From assembly GCA_964647905.1 (NCBI GenBank), contig CAZYJR010000004.1, positions 62,001 through 126,000 of the forward strand: DNA of 64,000 nt, written 5' to 3'. Both the position numbers and the translations under genes were made by a program. This DNA is from CAZYJR01 sp964647905 (lineage in GTDB: Bacteria > Desulfobacterota > DSM-4660 > Desulfatiglandales > HGW-15). Of the stretch, positions 35,615-43,238 are shown one piece after another. Under the pieces are notes generated by a model, which saw only the letters and a program-made list of their open reading frames with translations, was not told the origin of the DNA and ran no database searches. Each line of letters opens with the position of its first letter. The first letter of the stretch is position 1.

Positions 35615-36558
35615 GCCGTCTCGCCTCCCCGGAGGGCGGAGAACGCGGTCCTGGCCTCCCGTATGTCCCGTGCGATCTGGCTGGCCAGCGAGTCAACGCT
35701 GTCAAAGGCTATCTCGTCCCTCAGCCGCCGGATGAAGTTGATACGTATGGTACGGCCCAGTATGTCTCCCGAGAAGTCCAGCAGGTGGGTCTCGACGGTC
35801 AGGGGGGCCTCGCCGAAGGTGGGATTGCGGCCGATATTGGTCACGCCTTGATGCACCTCTCCTCCGAATTCCACTGAGACCGCATAGACGCCCTCCCTGG
35901 GGACCAGCTCGTCCACGGGCACGATGTTTGCGGTGGGGAACCCCAGCAGGGGGCCTCCACGTCCTTCTCCGGGCACCACCTTGCCGCAGATCTGGTAGTC
36001 CCGGCCCAGGAGCCTTCGCGCCTCCTCCAGGCTGCCCTCCTGAACGAACTTCCTTATCGACGTGCTGGATACCAGCATCCCGTCTATGTACACGGGATCC
36101 ACCACGTGCACCTCAAACCCGAACTCCCGGCCCAGCTCCCTGAGCATGGAGATGTTCCCTTCGCGGCCCGCTCCGAAGGAGTAGTCGTAGCCCACCACGA
36201 GTTCGCTCACCCCGATCCTGCCCACGAGCAGGTCCCTCACAAAGGCCTTCGCGGATACCGCCGCGAACTCCCGGGTGAACGGGACGCAGATGATGAAGTC
36301 CACGGGTTCGCTCGCGATCAGCTCCAGCTTCTGCTCCGTGGGAGTGATCAAGGGCGGTCCGTTTCCCGGCTTCATCACCTTGATGGGGTGTGGGTCGAAG
36401 GTCATGACGATGGATTGGCCTCCCAGGGCCCGGGCCCGTTCCAGCACCCTGCCGAAGAGCACCCGGTGGCCCCGGTGGACACCGTCGAAGTTCCCGATGG
36501 TAAGCACGGGCCGCACAAACGGCCCCTTGATTTCGTCCAGGTCGCGTATGATATTCAT
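35611..36558 (-). CDS. ribF: Bifunctional riboflavin kinase / FAD synthetase
   Basis: Makes FMN and then FAD from riboflavin. The N-terminal FAD synthetase has TIGNFDGVHRGH (residues 21-32), VVGYDYSFGAGREG and SSTSIRKFV; the C-terminal kinase has GRGGPLLGFPTANI and THLLDFSGDILGR. 315 residues, full length. It ends in ATGA-type overlap with the UPF0104 gene. The product FAD is the substrate of ApbE encoded downstream. Confidence 0.97.
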   Translation of the reverse strand: MNIIRDLDEIKGPFVRPVLTIGNFDGVHRGHRVLFGRVLERARALGGQSIVMTFDPHPIKVMKPGNGPPLITPTEQKLELIASEPVDFIICVPFTREFAAVSAKAFVRDLLVGRIGVSELVVGYDYSFGAGREGNISMLRELGREFGFEVHVVDPVYIDGMLVSSTSIRKFVQEGSLEEARRLLGRDYQICGKVVPGEGRGGPLLGFPTANIVPVDELVPREGVYAVSVEFGGEVHQGVTNIGRNPTFGEAPLTVETHLLDFSGDILGRTIRINFIRRLRDEIAFDSVDSLASQIARDIREARTAFSALRGGETA

Positions 36559-36682
36559 CGGAGAAATGGAAACGCCTCGCTGCGGCCCCGCGGCCGTTGA
36601 ACCATGGATTTCCTTGTTGACAAAGCTGCTGGGAACCCTTAACTATATATACGCGCACGGGAAAGATCAACCGTGATTCCGT

Positions 36683-36769
36683 GCCGAAGTGGCGGAACTG
36701 GTAGACGCGCTAGGTTCAGGGTCTAGTGGGGGTTGCCCCGTGGGAGTTCGAGTCTCCCCTTCGGCACCA
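36683..36769 (+). tRNA. tRNA-Leu (anticodon CAG)
   Basis: An 87-nt class II tRNA. Acceptor stem GCCGAAG / CTTCGGC, D arm GCGGAACTGGTAGACGC, anticodon stem-loop CTAGG-TTCAGGG-TCTAG with anticodon CAG, a long variable arm, T arm GGGAG-TTCGAGT-CTCCC, and an encoded CCA end (36767-36769). The accessory part of the window begins right behind it, but I see no copy of the tRNA 3' end further on that would prove an integration site. Confidence 0.95.
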
Positions 36770-36792
36770 TAATTACAAAGATTTCTAAGAGG

Positions 36793-36957
36793 TTATTCGC
36801 CATCTCCCGCACTTTTCGCCGTTTCATATGATGTGCAGGTCCGGCGAAGGCGGATTTGGCGAGAGATGGATCGACGATGTTCGGTCTGGAGGTGAAAATA
36901 CCGGGCGAACGCGAGTTCTGAATCCTCTCTTGACTTATCCCTATAACGAAGTCTCAT
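36793..36957 (-). pseudogene. Remnant of a RelE/ParE-type toxin (5' end only)
   Basis: From ATG 36957, overlapping the antitoxin remnant stop as ATGA, the frame reads MRLRYRDKSREDSELAFARY, which fits the start of RelE/ParE toxins (aromatic/basic strand, then a helix with E-L-A-x-A-x-x-Y). After about 20 residues the sequence becomes unrelated Arg/Ser-rich text to a stop at 36793. I read it as the 5' stub of a toxin cut off behind the tRNA. Confidence 0.55.
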
Positions 36958-37155
36958 TTGTATTTATTCCTGATATCTTCATGAACGGATTGCCAATCAT
37001 GAAGACTCTGTTTTCCGGCCTTGTATTCTCTTACCTTTTATCAAGTTCCCTTTTCTGCCACTCATGAATTGGAAGTTCTGCATTGCTTTGAGCGATTGAA
37101 TCCCATACATCCTCAATCAGCGACAGGGCCAATTCCGAGACAGACTCACCGTCAT
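36954..37155 (-). pseudogene. Frameshifted addiction-module antitoxin (RelB/TIGR02574 type)
   Basis: Three reading-frame pieces together give a complete antitoxin of this family. A start MTVSLS at 37155, then in a second frame SELALSLIEDVWDSIAQS and PIHEWQKRELDKR, then in a third frame REYKAGKQSLHDWQSV and HEDIRNKYK before the stop at 36954. At least two frameshifts are needed, so it is not functional. The stop overlaps the toxin stub (ATGA). It lies directly downstream of brnA. Confidence 0.65.
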
Positions 37156-37158
37156 CAG

Positions 37159-37386
37159 TTATTGACTGGCGGTATATTCATCCAGAAGCCTGCGAATCAT
37201 TTTTTGATATTGCGTATTATATTTTTTTGCTTCTTTCTTAAAAAAGTCCACACTCGTTTTGCTTAGCGTAATTGTAACCTTGACGGTTTCATCCTTTAAA
37301 GCAAGTTCTTCCGGGGATGGAAGAAAGTCAGAGACGACCTTAACTTTTCCCATTGGTTCGTCAGTGTATTTGATTTTCTCTTTCAT
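37159..37386 (-). CDS. brnA: BrnA-type antitoxin
   Basis: A 75-residue antitoxin with a C-terminal ribbon-helix-helix segment (VKVTITLSKTSVDFFKKEA, then YQKMIRRLLDEY). It overlaps the toxin gene by 26 bp in the usual brnT-brnA order. The antitoxin binds BrnT and represses the operon (family knowledge). The region is clearly more A+T-rich than the housekeeping part of the window, consistent with transfer. Confidence 0.85.
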   Translation of the reverse strand: MKEKIKYTDEPMGKVKVVSDFLPSPEELALKDETVKVTITLSKTSVDFFKKEAKKYNTQYQKMIRRLLDEYTASQ

Positions 37387-37651
37387 AGATTTTCTTTCCT
37401 TTCCGCCAATATCCGGCGCAGATTATTCTGATTTTGCTCTTTCTGTATGTAAACCGAACTGTCATTATCCCGTCGGAGACTCTGCCAAGACAGTAAAACC
37501 GTTTTTCATTTTCACTGTGTTCAAGGTCTTTAAGGATAACACGATCAGGATCCAGAAAAGCAAGCTGTGCCAGAGCAAAAGAAACCCCATGTTTCCCCTG
37601 ATTCTGCTTGTCTTTTTTGGAATCCCACTCAAAATCGGATCGTTTGCTCAT
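37361..37651 (-). CDS. brnT: BrnT-type toxin (RNase)
   Basis: A 96-residue ribonuclease toxin of a type II toxin-antitoxin pair. The BrnT features are FEWDSKKDKQNQGKHGVSF at residues 7-25, LGRVSDGIMTVRFTYR and the C-terminal IRIICAGYWRKGKKIYE (usually I-x-x-I-S-A-R; here the Ser-Ala-Arg segment reads CAGY, a deviation at a position known to be important). ATG 37651 is chosen although it has no SD; the promoter places the transcript start at or next to it. Confidence 0.88.
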   Translation of the reverse strand: MSKRSDFEWDSKKDKQNQGKHGVSFALAQLAFLDPDRVILKDLEHSENEKRFYCLGRVSDGIMTVRFTYRKSKIRIICAGYWRKGKKIYERENQIH

Positions 37652-37657
37652 AAAATT

Positions 37658-37686
37658 ATGATAGATAGGGAGAGAAAAGCTGTCAA
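37658..37686 (-). promoter_or_regulatory. brnTA promoter with adjacent direct repeats
   Basis: On the minus strand TTGACA (37686-37681), 17 bp, TATCAT (37663-37658), ending 6 bp before the brnT ATG, which suggests a leaderless or near-leaderless mRNA. Just upstream on the same side, ATATGGCTTTTT occurs twice in tandem (about 37693-37718), a possible operator for BrnA autoregulation. Confidence 0.6.
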
Positions 37687-37780
37687 TATAAAAATATGGC
37701 TTTTTATATGGCTTTTTGATCCATGGCGTTGCCCTAGGGATTGTTGACACATACCCGTATAATGGGATATGGCCTACCAT

Positions 37781-37978
37781 ATGAAGACAACCGTACAAAT
37801 ACCGCATGCCCTCTTTGAGGAGGCCAGAAAGGTGGCCCACCGGGGAAAGACCACACTCAAGGCCTTTTCTTGCTCTCGGAATACCAGGATTATTGGGCGC
37901 AGGTCCGTGCCATGCTCCAAAGAGGCCGAATTTCAGGCCCGCAAGTCCGTACAGAATCCCTTGGTAAATGAGCCTTGA
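37781..37978 (+). pseudogene. VapB-type antitoxin remnant
   Basis: MKTTVQIPHALFEEARKVAH and RGKTTLKAF match the N-terminal half of short VapB antitoxins. After residue 30 the frame continues with unrelated sequence (SCSRNTRII) to a stop at 37978, and no VapC follows. The gene is therefore truncated by frameshift or recombination. The start could also be an upstream ATG at 37769. Confidence 0.6.
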
Positions 37979-38090
37979 ACAGGGGAAGGGGTATAGAGTG
38001 CGATTCCGGGCTTCCGCCTTGGGAGAGAGGACCCCTCGGCTTGACAATCTCTTGATGTTCTCGCCTGAATTGAGCAGCGGTGTTTCGTGG

Positions 38091-38726
38091 ATGGAGTCTG
38101 GTGGAGAGGGAGGCTTTCCGGTGGACGAGGAGCTCGAAGACCGTTTGAAGATGGAGGCAAGGCCGCTTCTAATGAGCGGGAGAGGAGGGGACTGGGAGCA
38201 CACACAGAGGGCGGTTGGTTACGGCAGGTATCTCCTGGCCCGGGGGGAGGGGGATGAAGATATCGTGATCCCCGCCCTTTATCTCCACGATATCGGCTGG
38301 AGCCAAGTGGACTTCCACGATTTCGTCAATGCATCGCCCCCGGAGAAGGACAAGGCGGAAAGCCTCCGCCTTCACATGGAGATAGGGGCGAGGCTGGCCC
38401 GGGGGATCCTCGGGCGCCTGGGGTGCGATCCTGAGAGGATCGAGGCGGTCGCCGCTATTATAGCCGTCCATGACAATCAGGAGAAGGTGTTCGCCATGGC
38501 CGATCCGTCGGCGATACTGGTGGCGGAGGCGGATAAGCTGGATCGCTACGGGCCGGGGAGCCTGGAGCGCTTCAACTCGATGTTCGGCAAGGATCCCGCC
38601 TTGATGGAGAGGCACCGTGAAAAGGGGAGGGCCTATCTGAGAGAGGGGCTCGAGACGTGGTTCAAGACCCGGACCGCCAGGGACCTTGCGGAAAGACTGG
38701 GAAGACAGACGGGGCTGCTCGTTTGA
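38091..38726 (+). CDS. HD-domain phosphohydrolase-like protein
   Basis: A 211-residue HD-superfamily protein: histidine in GGDWEHTQRAVGYGRYL, the HD pair in ALYLHDIGW, H in LRLHMEIGARLARGIL and the distal Asp region IIAVHDNQEKVF and EADKLDRYG. Likely a metal-dependent phosphohydrolase acting on a nucleotide or other small molecule. Start uncertain: ATG 38091 is listed, ATG 37968 would add 41 residues without clear homology. It precedes the amidohydrolase gene by 38 bp. Confidence 0.75.
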   Translation: MESGGEGGFPVDEELEDRLKMEARPLLMSGRGGDWEHTQRAVGYGRYLLARGEGDEDIVIPALYLHDIGWSQVDFHDFVNASPPEKDKAESLRLHMEIGARLARGILGRLGCDPERIEAVAAIIAVHDNQEKVFAMADPSAILVAEADKLDRYGPGSLERFNSMFGKDPALMERHREKGRAYLREGLETWFKTRTARDLAERLGRQTGLLV

Positions 38727-38764
38727 ATGAAGATGGAGTTCTGTAGGGATTATAGGAGTGAATC

Positions 38765-39868
38765 ATGAGCTTGATCTTGGCCGATGTGAATGTGTTCGTG
38801 GGCGGCGGGACGGTGATCCAAGGGGCCGAAGTGCATGTGGAGGACGGGGTGATTCGCGGGATAAGCACCGGGGGGACGGTGGCCTCGGGCGAATGCGAGC
38901 GTATCGAATGCCGGGGCGGCTGGCTCCTGCCCGGGCTGATAGACGCCCATGTCCATTTCTGTCTGGACGGAAGCCCGGATCCCATATCGGCCGTGGCCGA
39001 GCAGTCTCCGGCGGTTCTTGCCTTGCTCGCGGCCCGGCATGCGGAGGCCACGCTCCTGGCGGGGTTCACAACGGTCAGGGACATGGGCGAAGCCCACGAC
39101 ATCGTTTTCGGCCTCAAGCAGGCTTCGGCCAAGGGGCTGATCCGCGCCCCCCGCATTTTGAACAGCGGCCGCTTCATCTGCATGACCGGCGGCCACGGCT
39201 GGCCCATGGGCAGGGAGGCGGACGGACCGGACGAGGTGAGGAAGTCGTCCCGGGAGCAGATAAAGGCCGGTGCTGACGTTGTCAAGCTCATGGCAACCGG
39301 CGGGGTCCTGACCGCCGGGGTGCAGCCGGGAAGCGCCCAGTTGACCCGGGAGGAGCTGGCAGCCGGTGTGGAAGAGGCGCACAAGGCCGGCCGGGCCTCG
39401 GCCACCCACGCCCAGGGGCGCGAAGGTATCATGAACGCCGTGCTGGCTGAGATCGATTCGGTGGAGCACGGCTTTCAGATCACCGAGGAGATAGCGGCCG
39501 AGATGGTGGAGAGGGGCACGTGGTTCGTTCCCACGCTCTCCACCCTTGCCAACATAGAGGCGGCCGGTGCAAAGGGGGGGATACCGGACTTCGTGCTCCG
39601 GAAGACCGAGCAGGCCAAGGCGGATTTCATCGAGAGCGTCAAGCGGGCCCGCCGGCTGGGGATCCGGCGCAGGTCCTGGCCGGGGAGATGGCGACCCAGG
39701 AGGAGGTGGAAAGGCTCAGGCACCAGCTCGGCCTGGACCGCCCCCTCTATGTCCAATACTTCAGCTACCTCGGGCGGTTGGCCCGGTTCGACCTGGGCCG
39801 ATCCGCCCGTACCCAGGGGCCGGTGGCGGCGGAGATCACGGCCCGCCTGCCGAACACCCTTGTCCTGA
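38765..39868 (+). CDS. Metal-dependent amidohydrolase, C-terminus lost (chimeric end)
   Basis: Residues 1 to about 298 are a normal amidohydrolase of the imidazolonepropionase/prolidase-like class: GLIDAHVHFCLDG (HxH), VVKLMATGGV with the metal-bridging Lys, ATHAQGREG and IDSVEHGF with the two later His. The final Asp motif (usually AGTDAG) and about 110 residues are missing. From about 39660 the frame reads Arg/Trp-rich nonsense across the permease gene to a stop at 39868. ATG 38765 has SD TAGGAG. The protein should lack a catalytic metal ligand. Confidence 0.75.
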   Translation: MSLILADVNVFVGGGTVIQGAEVHVEDGVIRGISTGGTVASGECERIECRGGWLLPGLIDAHVHFCLDGSPDPISAVAEQSPAVLALLAARHAEATLLAGFTTVRDMGEAHDIVFGLKQASAKGLIRAPRILNSGRFICMTGGHGWPMGREADGPDEVRKSSREQIKAGADVVKLMATGGVLTAGVQPGSAQLTREELAAGVEEAHKAGRASATHAQGREGIMNAVLAEIDSVEHGFQITEEIAAEMVERGTWFVPTLSTLANIEAAGAKGGIPDFVLRKTEQAKADFIESVKRARRLGIRRRSWPGRWRPRRRWKGSGTSSAWTAPSMSNTSATSGGWPGSTWADPPVPRGRWRRRSRPACRTPLS

Positions 39869-40485
39869 GCGTGGCGGCCATAGCGCTCGCCTGCCTTTTC
39901 GGCATCCCGGCGGGGATGATCTCCGCTGTCCGCCCGTACACCTGGATGGACTACCTGGTAACCTCCGGGGCCCTCTTCGGGATTTCAATGCCCGTATTCT
40001 GGCTCGGCCTGATGCTCGTGGTCATCTTCTCGGTGTACTTGAAGTGGCTTCCGGCCGGGGGCACGGGCGGCCTGGAGTACGCCATACTCCCCTCCATAAC
40101 CCTGGCGGCCTACGTGGTGGCCTTCATAGCCCGAATGACCAGGGCCAGCATGATGGAGACCCTGCATCAGGATTTCGTGACAACGGCGAGGGCCAAGGGG
40201 CTCAGGGAGCAGGCGGTGATCCTCAGGCACGCCCTCAAGAACGCGCTCATCCCAATAATCACAGTGATCGGGCTCCAGTTCGGGACCTTGCTGGGCGGGG
40301 CGGTCCTGACCGAGGCCGTGTTCGCCTGGCCCGGGATCGGGCGCCTGATCGTGGACTCCATCCTGGCGCGGGACTACCCCATGATCCAGGGGACGATCCT
40401 GGTCTTCGGGCTCCTTTACGTCCTGGTCAACCTGGCCGTGGATTTGCTCTACGCGGTGGTGGACCCGAGGATCCGGTATGACTGA
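39688..40485 (+). CDS. Dipeptide/oligopeptide-type ABC permease DppB, N-terminus lost
   Basis: The frame shows the family sequence from GDPAQVLAG (about 39660) onward: LRHQLGLDRPLYVQYF, SRTARTQ-like region, FIARMTRASMMETLHQDF, the EAA loop ARAKGLREQAVILRHALKNA and VVDPRIRYD at the end. The first about 40 residues, including transmembrane segment 1, are absent; the amidohydrolase gene lies there instead. ATG 39688 is the first plausible start in frame. No substrate-binding protein gene is nearby, as expected if a deletion removed it. Confidence 0.8.
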   Translation: MATQEEVERLRHQLGLDRPLYVQYFSYLGRLARFDLGRSARTQGPVAAEITARLPNTLVLSVAAIALACLFGIPAGMISAVRPYTWMDYLVTSGALFGISMPVFWLGLMLVVIFSVYLKWLPAGGTGGLEYAILPSITLAAYVVAFIARMTRASMMETLHQDFVTTARAKGLREQAVILRHALKNALIPIITVIGLQFGTLLGGAVLTEAVFAWPGIGRLIVDSILARDYPMIQGTILVFGLLYVLVNLAVDLLYAVVDPRIRYD

Positions 40486-41365
40486 GGCAAAGGCGGCGGG
40501 TTTTACCGCAAGACCGTTCAAGGGCCAGGGGCGGTGGAAGCTTCGCTGGAGGCGCCTCAAGCGGAACAAGGCCGCATTGTTCGGGGCCGCGGCGATCCTC
40601 CTATACACCCTGTGCGCCGTTGCGGCGCCGGTGCTGACCGACCGGGATCCGGCCAAGCCCGACTTGATACAGTCCCTGGAGCCGCCCTCGGCGAAGTATC
40701 CCCTGGGCACCGACGAGCTGGGCCGCTGCATCCTGACCCGGATTCTCTACGGCGCCCGGGTCTCCCTGGCCATAGCCGCCGGGGTGGTCGCGGTGGGGCT
40801 CTTTGTCGGCGTGCCCATAGGCCTGGTCTCAGGATATTTCGGGGGCCGGGTGGATTTCGTGATCCAGAGGCTGACCGACATGACCCTGGCCTTCCCCGGG
40901 TTCCTCTTGGCCCTGGCCCTGGTCTCCATACTGGGCGTGGGCATGAAGAACACCGTGGTCTCCATCGGCATCTCCATGGTTCCCCTCTACATCCGCCTGG
41001 TGAGAGGGCAGGCCCTCGCGGTCAGGGAAGAGGTCTACATAGAGGCGGCCAAGGCCTCGGGCACCAGGGAGAGGAAGATCATCTTCGGCCACGTGCTTCC
41101 CAACGTCCTGGCCCCGATAATCATCCAGACCTCGCTCGGCATGGGAATGGCGATTCTCTTCGCAGCCGGGCTGGGTTTCCTGGGCGTAGGCGTTCAGCCG
41201 CCCAATCCGGAGTGGGGCACCATGCTGGGTGCGGGCAGGAGCTATCTGTACCGTGCGCCTCATGTGGCCACCTTTCCGTGCGCCGCCATCTTCCTGGCCG
41301 TTCTCGGCTTCAACCTGTTGGGCGACGGGCTGAGAGACGCCTTGGACCCCCGGTTCAAGCGATGA
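40478..41365 (+). CDS. Dipeptide/oligopeptide-type ABC permease DppC
   Basis: 295 residues, complete: N-terminal LKRNKAALFGAAAILLY, the GTDELGRCILTRILYGARVS segment, the EAA loop EAAKASGTRERKIIFGHVLPN and the end GDGLRDALDPRFKR. Inner-membrane partner of DppB. The start overlaps dppB by 8 bp and the stop overlaps dppD (ATGA), so the operon is compact. This is the only transporter gene in the cluster with no visible damage. Confidence 0.93.
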   Translation: MTEAKAAGFTARPFKGQGRWKLRWRRLKRNKAALFGAAAILLYTLCAVAAPVLTDRDPAKPDLIQSLEPPSAKYPLGTDELGRCILTRILYGARVSLAIAAGVVAVGLFVGVPIGLVSGYFGGRVDFVIQRLTDMTLAFPGFLLALALVSILGVGMKNTVVSIGISMVPLYIRLVRGQALAVREEVYIEAAKASGTRERKIIFGHVLPNVLAPIIIQTSLGMGMAILFAAGLGFLGVGVQPPNPEWGTMLGAGRSYLYRAPHVATFPCAAIFLAVLGFNLLGDGLRDALDPRFKR

Positions 41366-42264
41366 TGTCCGAAGAACGTCCCCTCTTGACGATCCGGGAC
41401 CTCCGGGTGGGTTTCGACACCCTGGAAGGGCGGGTGACCGCCCTCAGCATCCTGCGGCTCCTCCCGGAGCGCTCGACCAGGATCAGCGGGAGCGTCGGGT
41501 TCGAGGGTCTGGACCTCCTGCGGGCGGACAAGGAGACCATGCTCGGGATTCGAGGCGCCTCGATCGCCATGATCTTCCAGGAGCCCATGACATCGCTCAA
41601 CCCCATAATGACCATAGGAAGGCAGATTCAAGAGGCCGTCGCGGCGCACGAGAGGCTGGCGGATGCGGAGGCCTTGGAGCGCGCCGTGAGGCTGCTCGAG
41701 CGGGTCCAGATACCCGCACCCGCCGCTCGGGTCAGGGACTACCCGTTCGCGCTGTCCGGAGGGATGAGGCAGCGGGCCATGATCGCCATGGCCCTCTCTT
41801 GCAGGCCGAAGCTGCTCCTGGCCGACGAGCCCACCACCGCCCTTGACGTCACGATTCAGGCACAGATCCTGGAGCTGATGAAGGAGATCAAGCGCGACAC
41901 CGGGGCCTCCATCCTGCTGATCACCCACGACCTCGGTCTGATCGCGGAGATGGCCTCAAGGGTGACGGTCATGTACGCCGGCCTGGTGGTGGAGGAGGCC
42001 TGGGTCAAGGATCTGTTCGCGGAGTCGCTGCATCCTTACACGCGGGGGCTGCTGGGGTCCATCCCGGTCCTGGGGCGAAAGTTCCGCGAGGGGCGGGCCC
42101 GGCTGCAGGAGATCCCCGGGGTGGTGCCCGGCCCGGGCGACATGCCGGCCGGCTGCCGGTTCCATCCCCGCTGCCGGGAGGGCGTGGAGCGGTGCCGCGC
42201 CGAGGCCCCGCCCATGATCGCGTTGAACGGGAAACGGAAGGTCAGATGCTGGCTGCACGCGTAA
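41362..42264 (+). CDS. Dipeptide/oligopeptide-type ABC ATPase DppD, Walker A missing
   Basis: Starts LLTIRDLRVGFDTLEGRV and then jumps directly to TALSILRLLPE. In the family about 33 residues containing the P-loop GESGSGKS lie between these segments, so an in-frame deletion of roughly 100 bp at about 41435 is inferred. Q-loop IFQEPMTSLNP, signature LSGGMRQRAM, Walker B LLLADEPTTALD, H-loop LITHDLGLI and the C-terminal CRFHPRC (Fe-S type) are intact. Without Walker A this subunit should not bind ATP normally. Confidence 0.85.
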   Translation: MMSEERPLLTIRDLRVGFDTLEGRVTALSILRLLPERSTRISGSVGFEGLDLLRADKETMLGIRGASIAMIFQEPMTSLNPIMTIGRQIQEAVAAHERLADAEALERAVRLLERVQIPAPAARVRDYPFALSGGMRQRAMIAMALSCRPKLLLADEPTTALDVTIQAQILELMKEIKRDTGASILLITHDLGLIAEMASRVTVMYAGLVVEEAWVKDLFAESLHPYTRGLLGSIPVLGRKFREGRARLQEIPGVVPGPGDMPAGCRFHPRCREGVERCRAEAPPMIALNGKRKVRCWLHA

Positions 42265-43238
42265 AGGACCACGAGACACGGCCGCTGTTGACCGTGGAGG
42301 GTCTCAAGAAGCACTTCCCGGTCAGGAAAGGGATCCTCTCCCGCACGGTGGGCCTGGTAAAGGCCGTTGACGGCGTGGACTTCACCATCGGCCCGGGCGA
42401 AACCCTGGGGCTGGTGGGCGAGTCGGGCTGCGGGAAGACAACGGTGGGAAGGTGCATCCTCAGGCTTATCGAGCCCACCGAGGGCCGGATCGACTACAAC
42501 GGGATCGACCTGACCTCCCTTCCCCGAGAGCGGATGCGGCGCATGCGCTCCGAGCTTCAGATCATTTTCCAGGCCCCCTTTTCCTCCCTGGACCCCAGGC
42601 AGCGGGTCGGCCGGATCATAGCCGAGCCCATGCTCAATCACGGCCTGCGCGACCAGCGGGAAGTAAGGGAGCGCGTGGCCGAGCTCATGGCCAAGGTGGG
42701 CCTGGGACCGGATCACATGGACCGCTACCCGCACGAGTTCTCCGGCGGGCAGCGCCAGAGGATCGGCATAGCCCGGGCCCTGGCCGTGGATCCGACGCTC
42801 ATCGTCTGCGACGAGCCGGTATCCGCCCTGGACGTATCCATCCAGGCCCAGGTCATGAACCTCCTGGTCGACCTCCAGGAGGAGCTAGGGCTCTCCTACC
42901 TGTTCATCGCCTACGACCTCTCGGTGGTGGAGCACATCAGCGACCGGGTGGCGGTGATGTATCTCGGCAGGATCGTGGAGATGACCACGGACGAACTCCT
43001 CTATACCGACCCGCGGCACCCCTACACGCGGGCCCTTATGTCCGCCATCCCCATGCCGGATCCGGACATAACCCCCCGGCGCATCGTCCTGGCCGGAGAC
43101 GTCCCCAGCCCCCTGGATCCGCCGCCCGGCTGCCCGTTTCACCCCCGCTGCCCCGAGGCCGAGGACCACTGCCGGCAAGTCCCGCCGGAGCTCAAGGACG
43201 TGGGCCGGGGCCACCTGGTCGCCTGCCACCACCGCTAG
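42246..43238 (+). CDS. Dipeptide/oligopeptide-type ABC ATPase DppF, altered H-loop
   Basis: 330 residues from ATG 42246. Walker A GESGCGKTTVG, signature FSGGQRQRIGIARAL, Walker B LIVCDEPVSALDVS and the C-terminal CPFHPRC are present. The H-loop, FIAHDLSVV in the family, reads FIAYDLSVV, replacing the catalytic switch His by Tyr; the Q-loop reads QAPFSSLDP rather than QDPYSSLNP. The stop shares CTAG with the convergent DUF3368 gene. Confidence 0.92.
   Translation: MLAARVKDHETRPLLTVEGLKKHFPVRKGILSRTVGLVKAVDGVDFTIGPGETLGLVGESGCGKTTVGRCILRLIEPTEGRIDYNGIDLTSLPRERMRRMRSELQIIFQAPFSSLDPRQRVGRIIAEPMLNHGLRDQREVRERVAELMAKVGLGPDHMDRYPHEFSGGQRQRIGIARALAVDPTLIVCDEPVSALDVSIQAQVMNLLVDLQEELGLSYLFIAYDLSVVEHISDRVAVMYLGRIVEMTTDELLYTDPRHPYTRALMSAIPMPDPDITPRRIVLAGDVPSPLDPPPGCPFHPRCPEAEDHCRQVPPELKDVGRGHLVACHHR

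Noticed and set aside
36683..36769. tRNA-Leu as attachment site of an integrated island
   Set aside because: Although accessory DNA begins behind it, I see no repeat of the tRNA 3' end downstream and no intact integrase, so it stays unproven.
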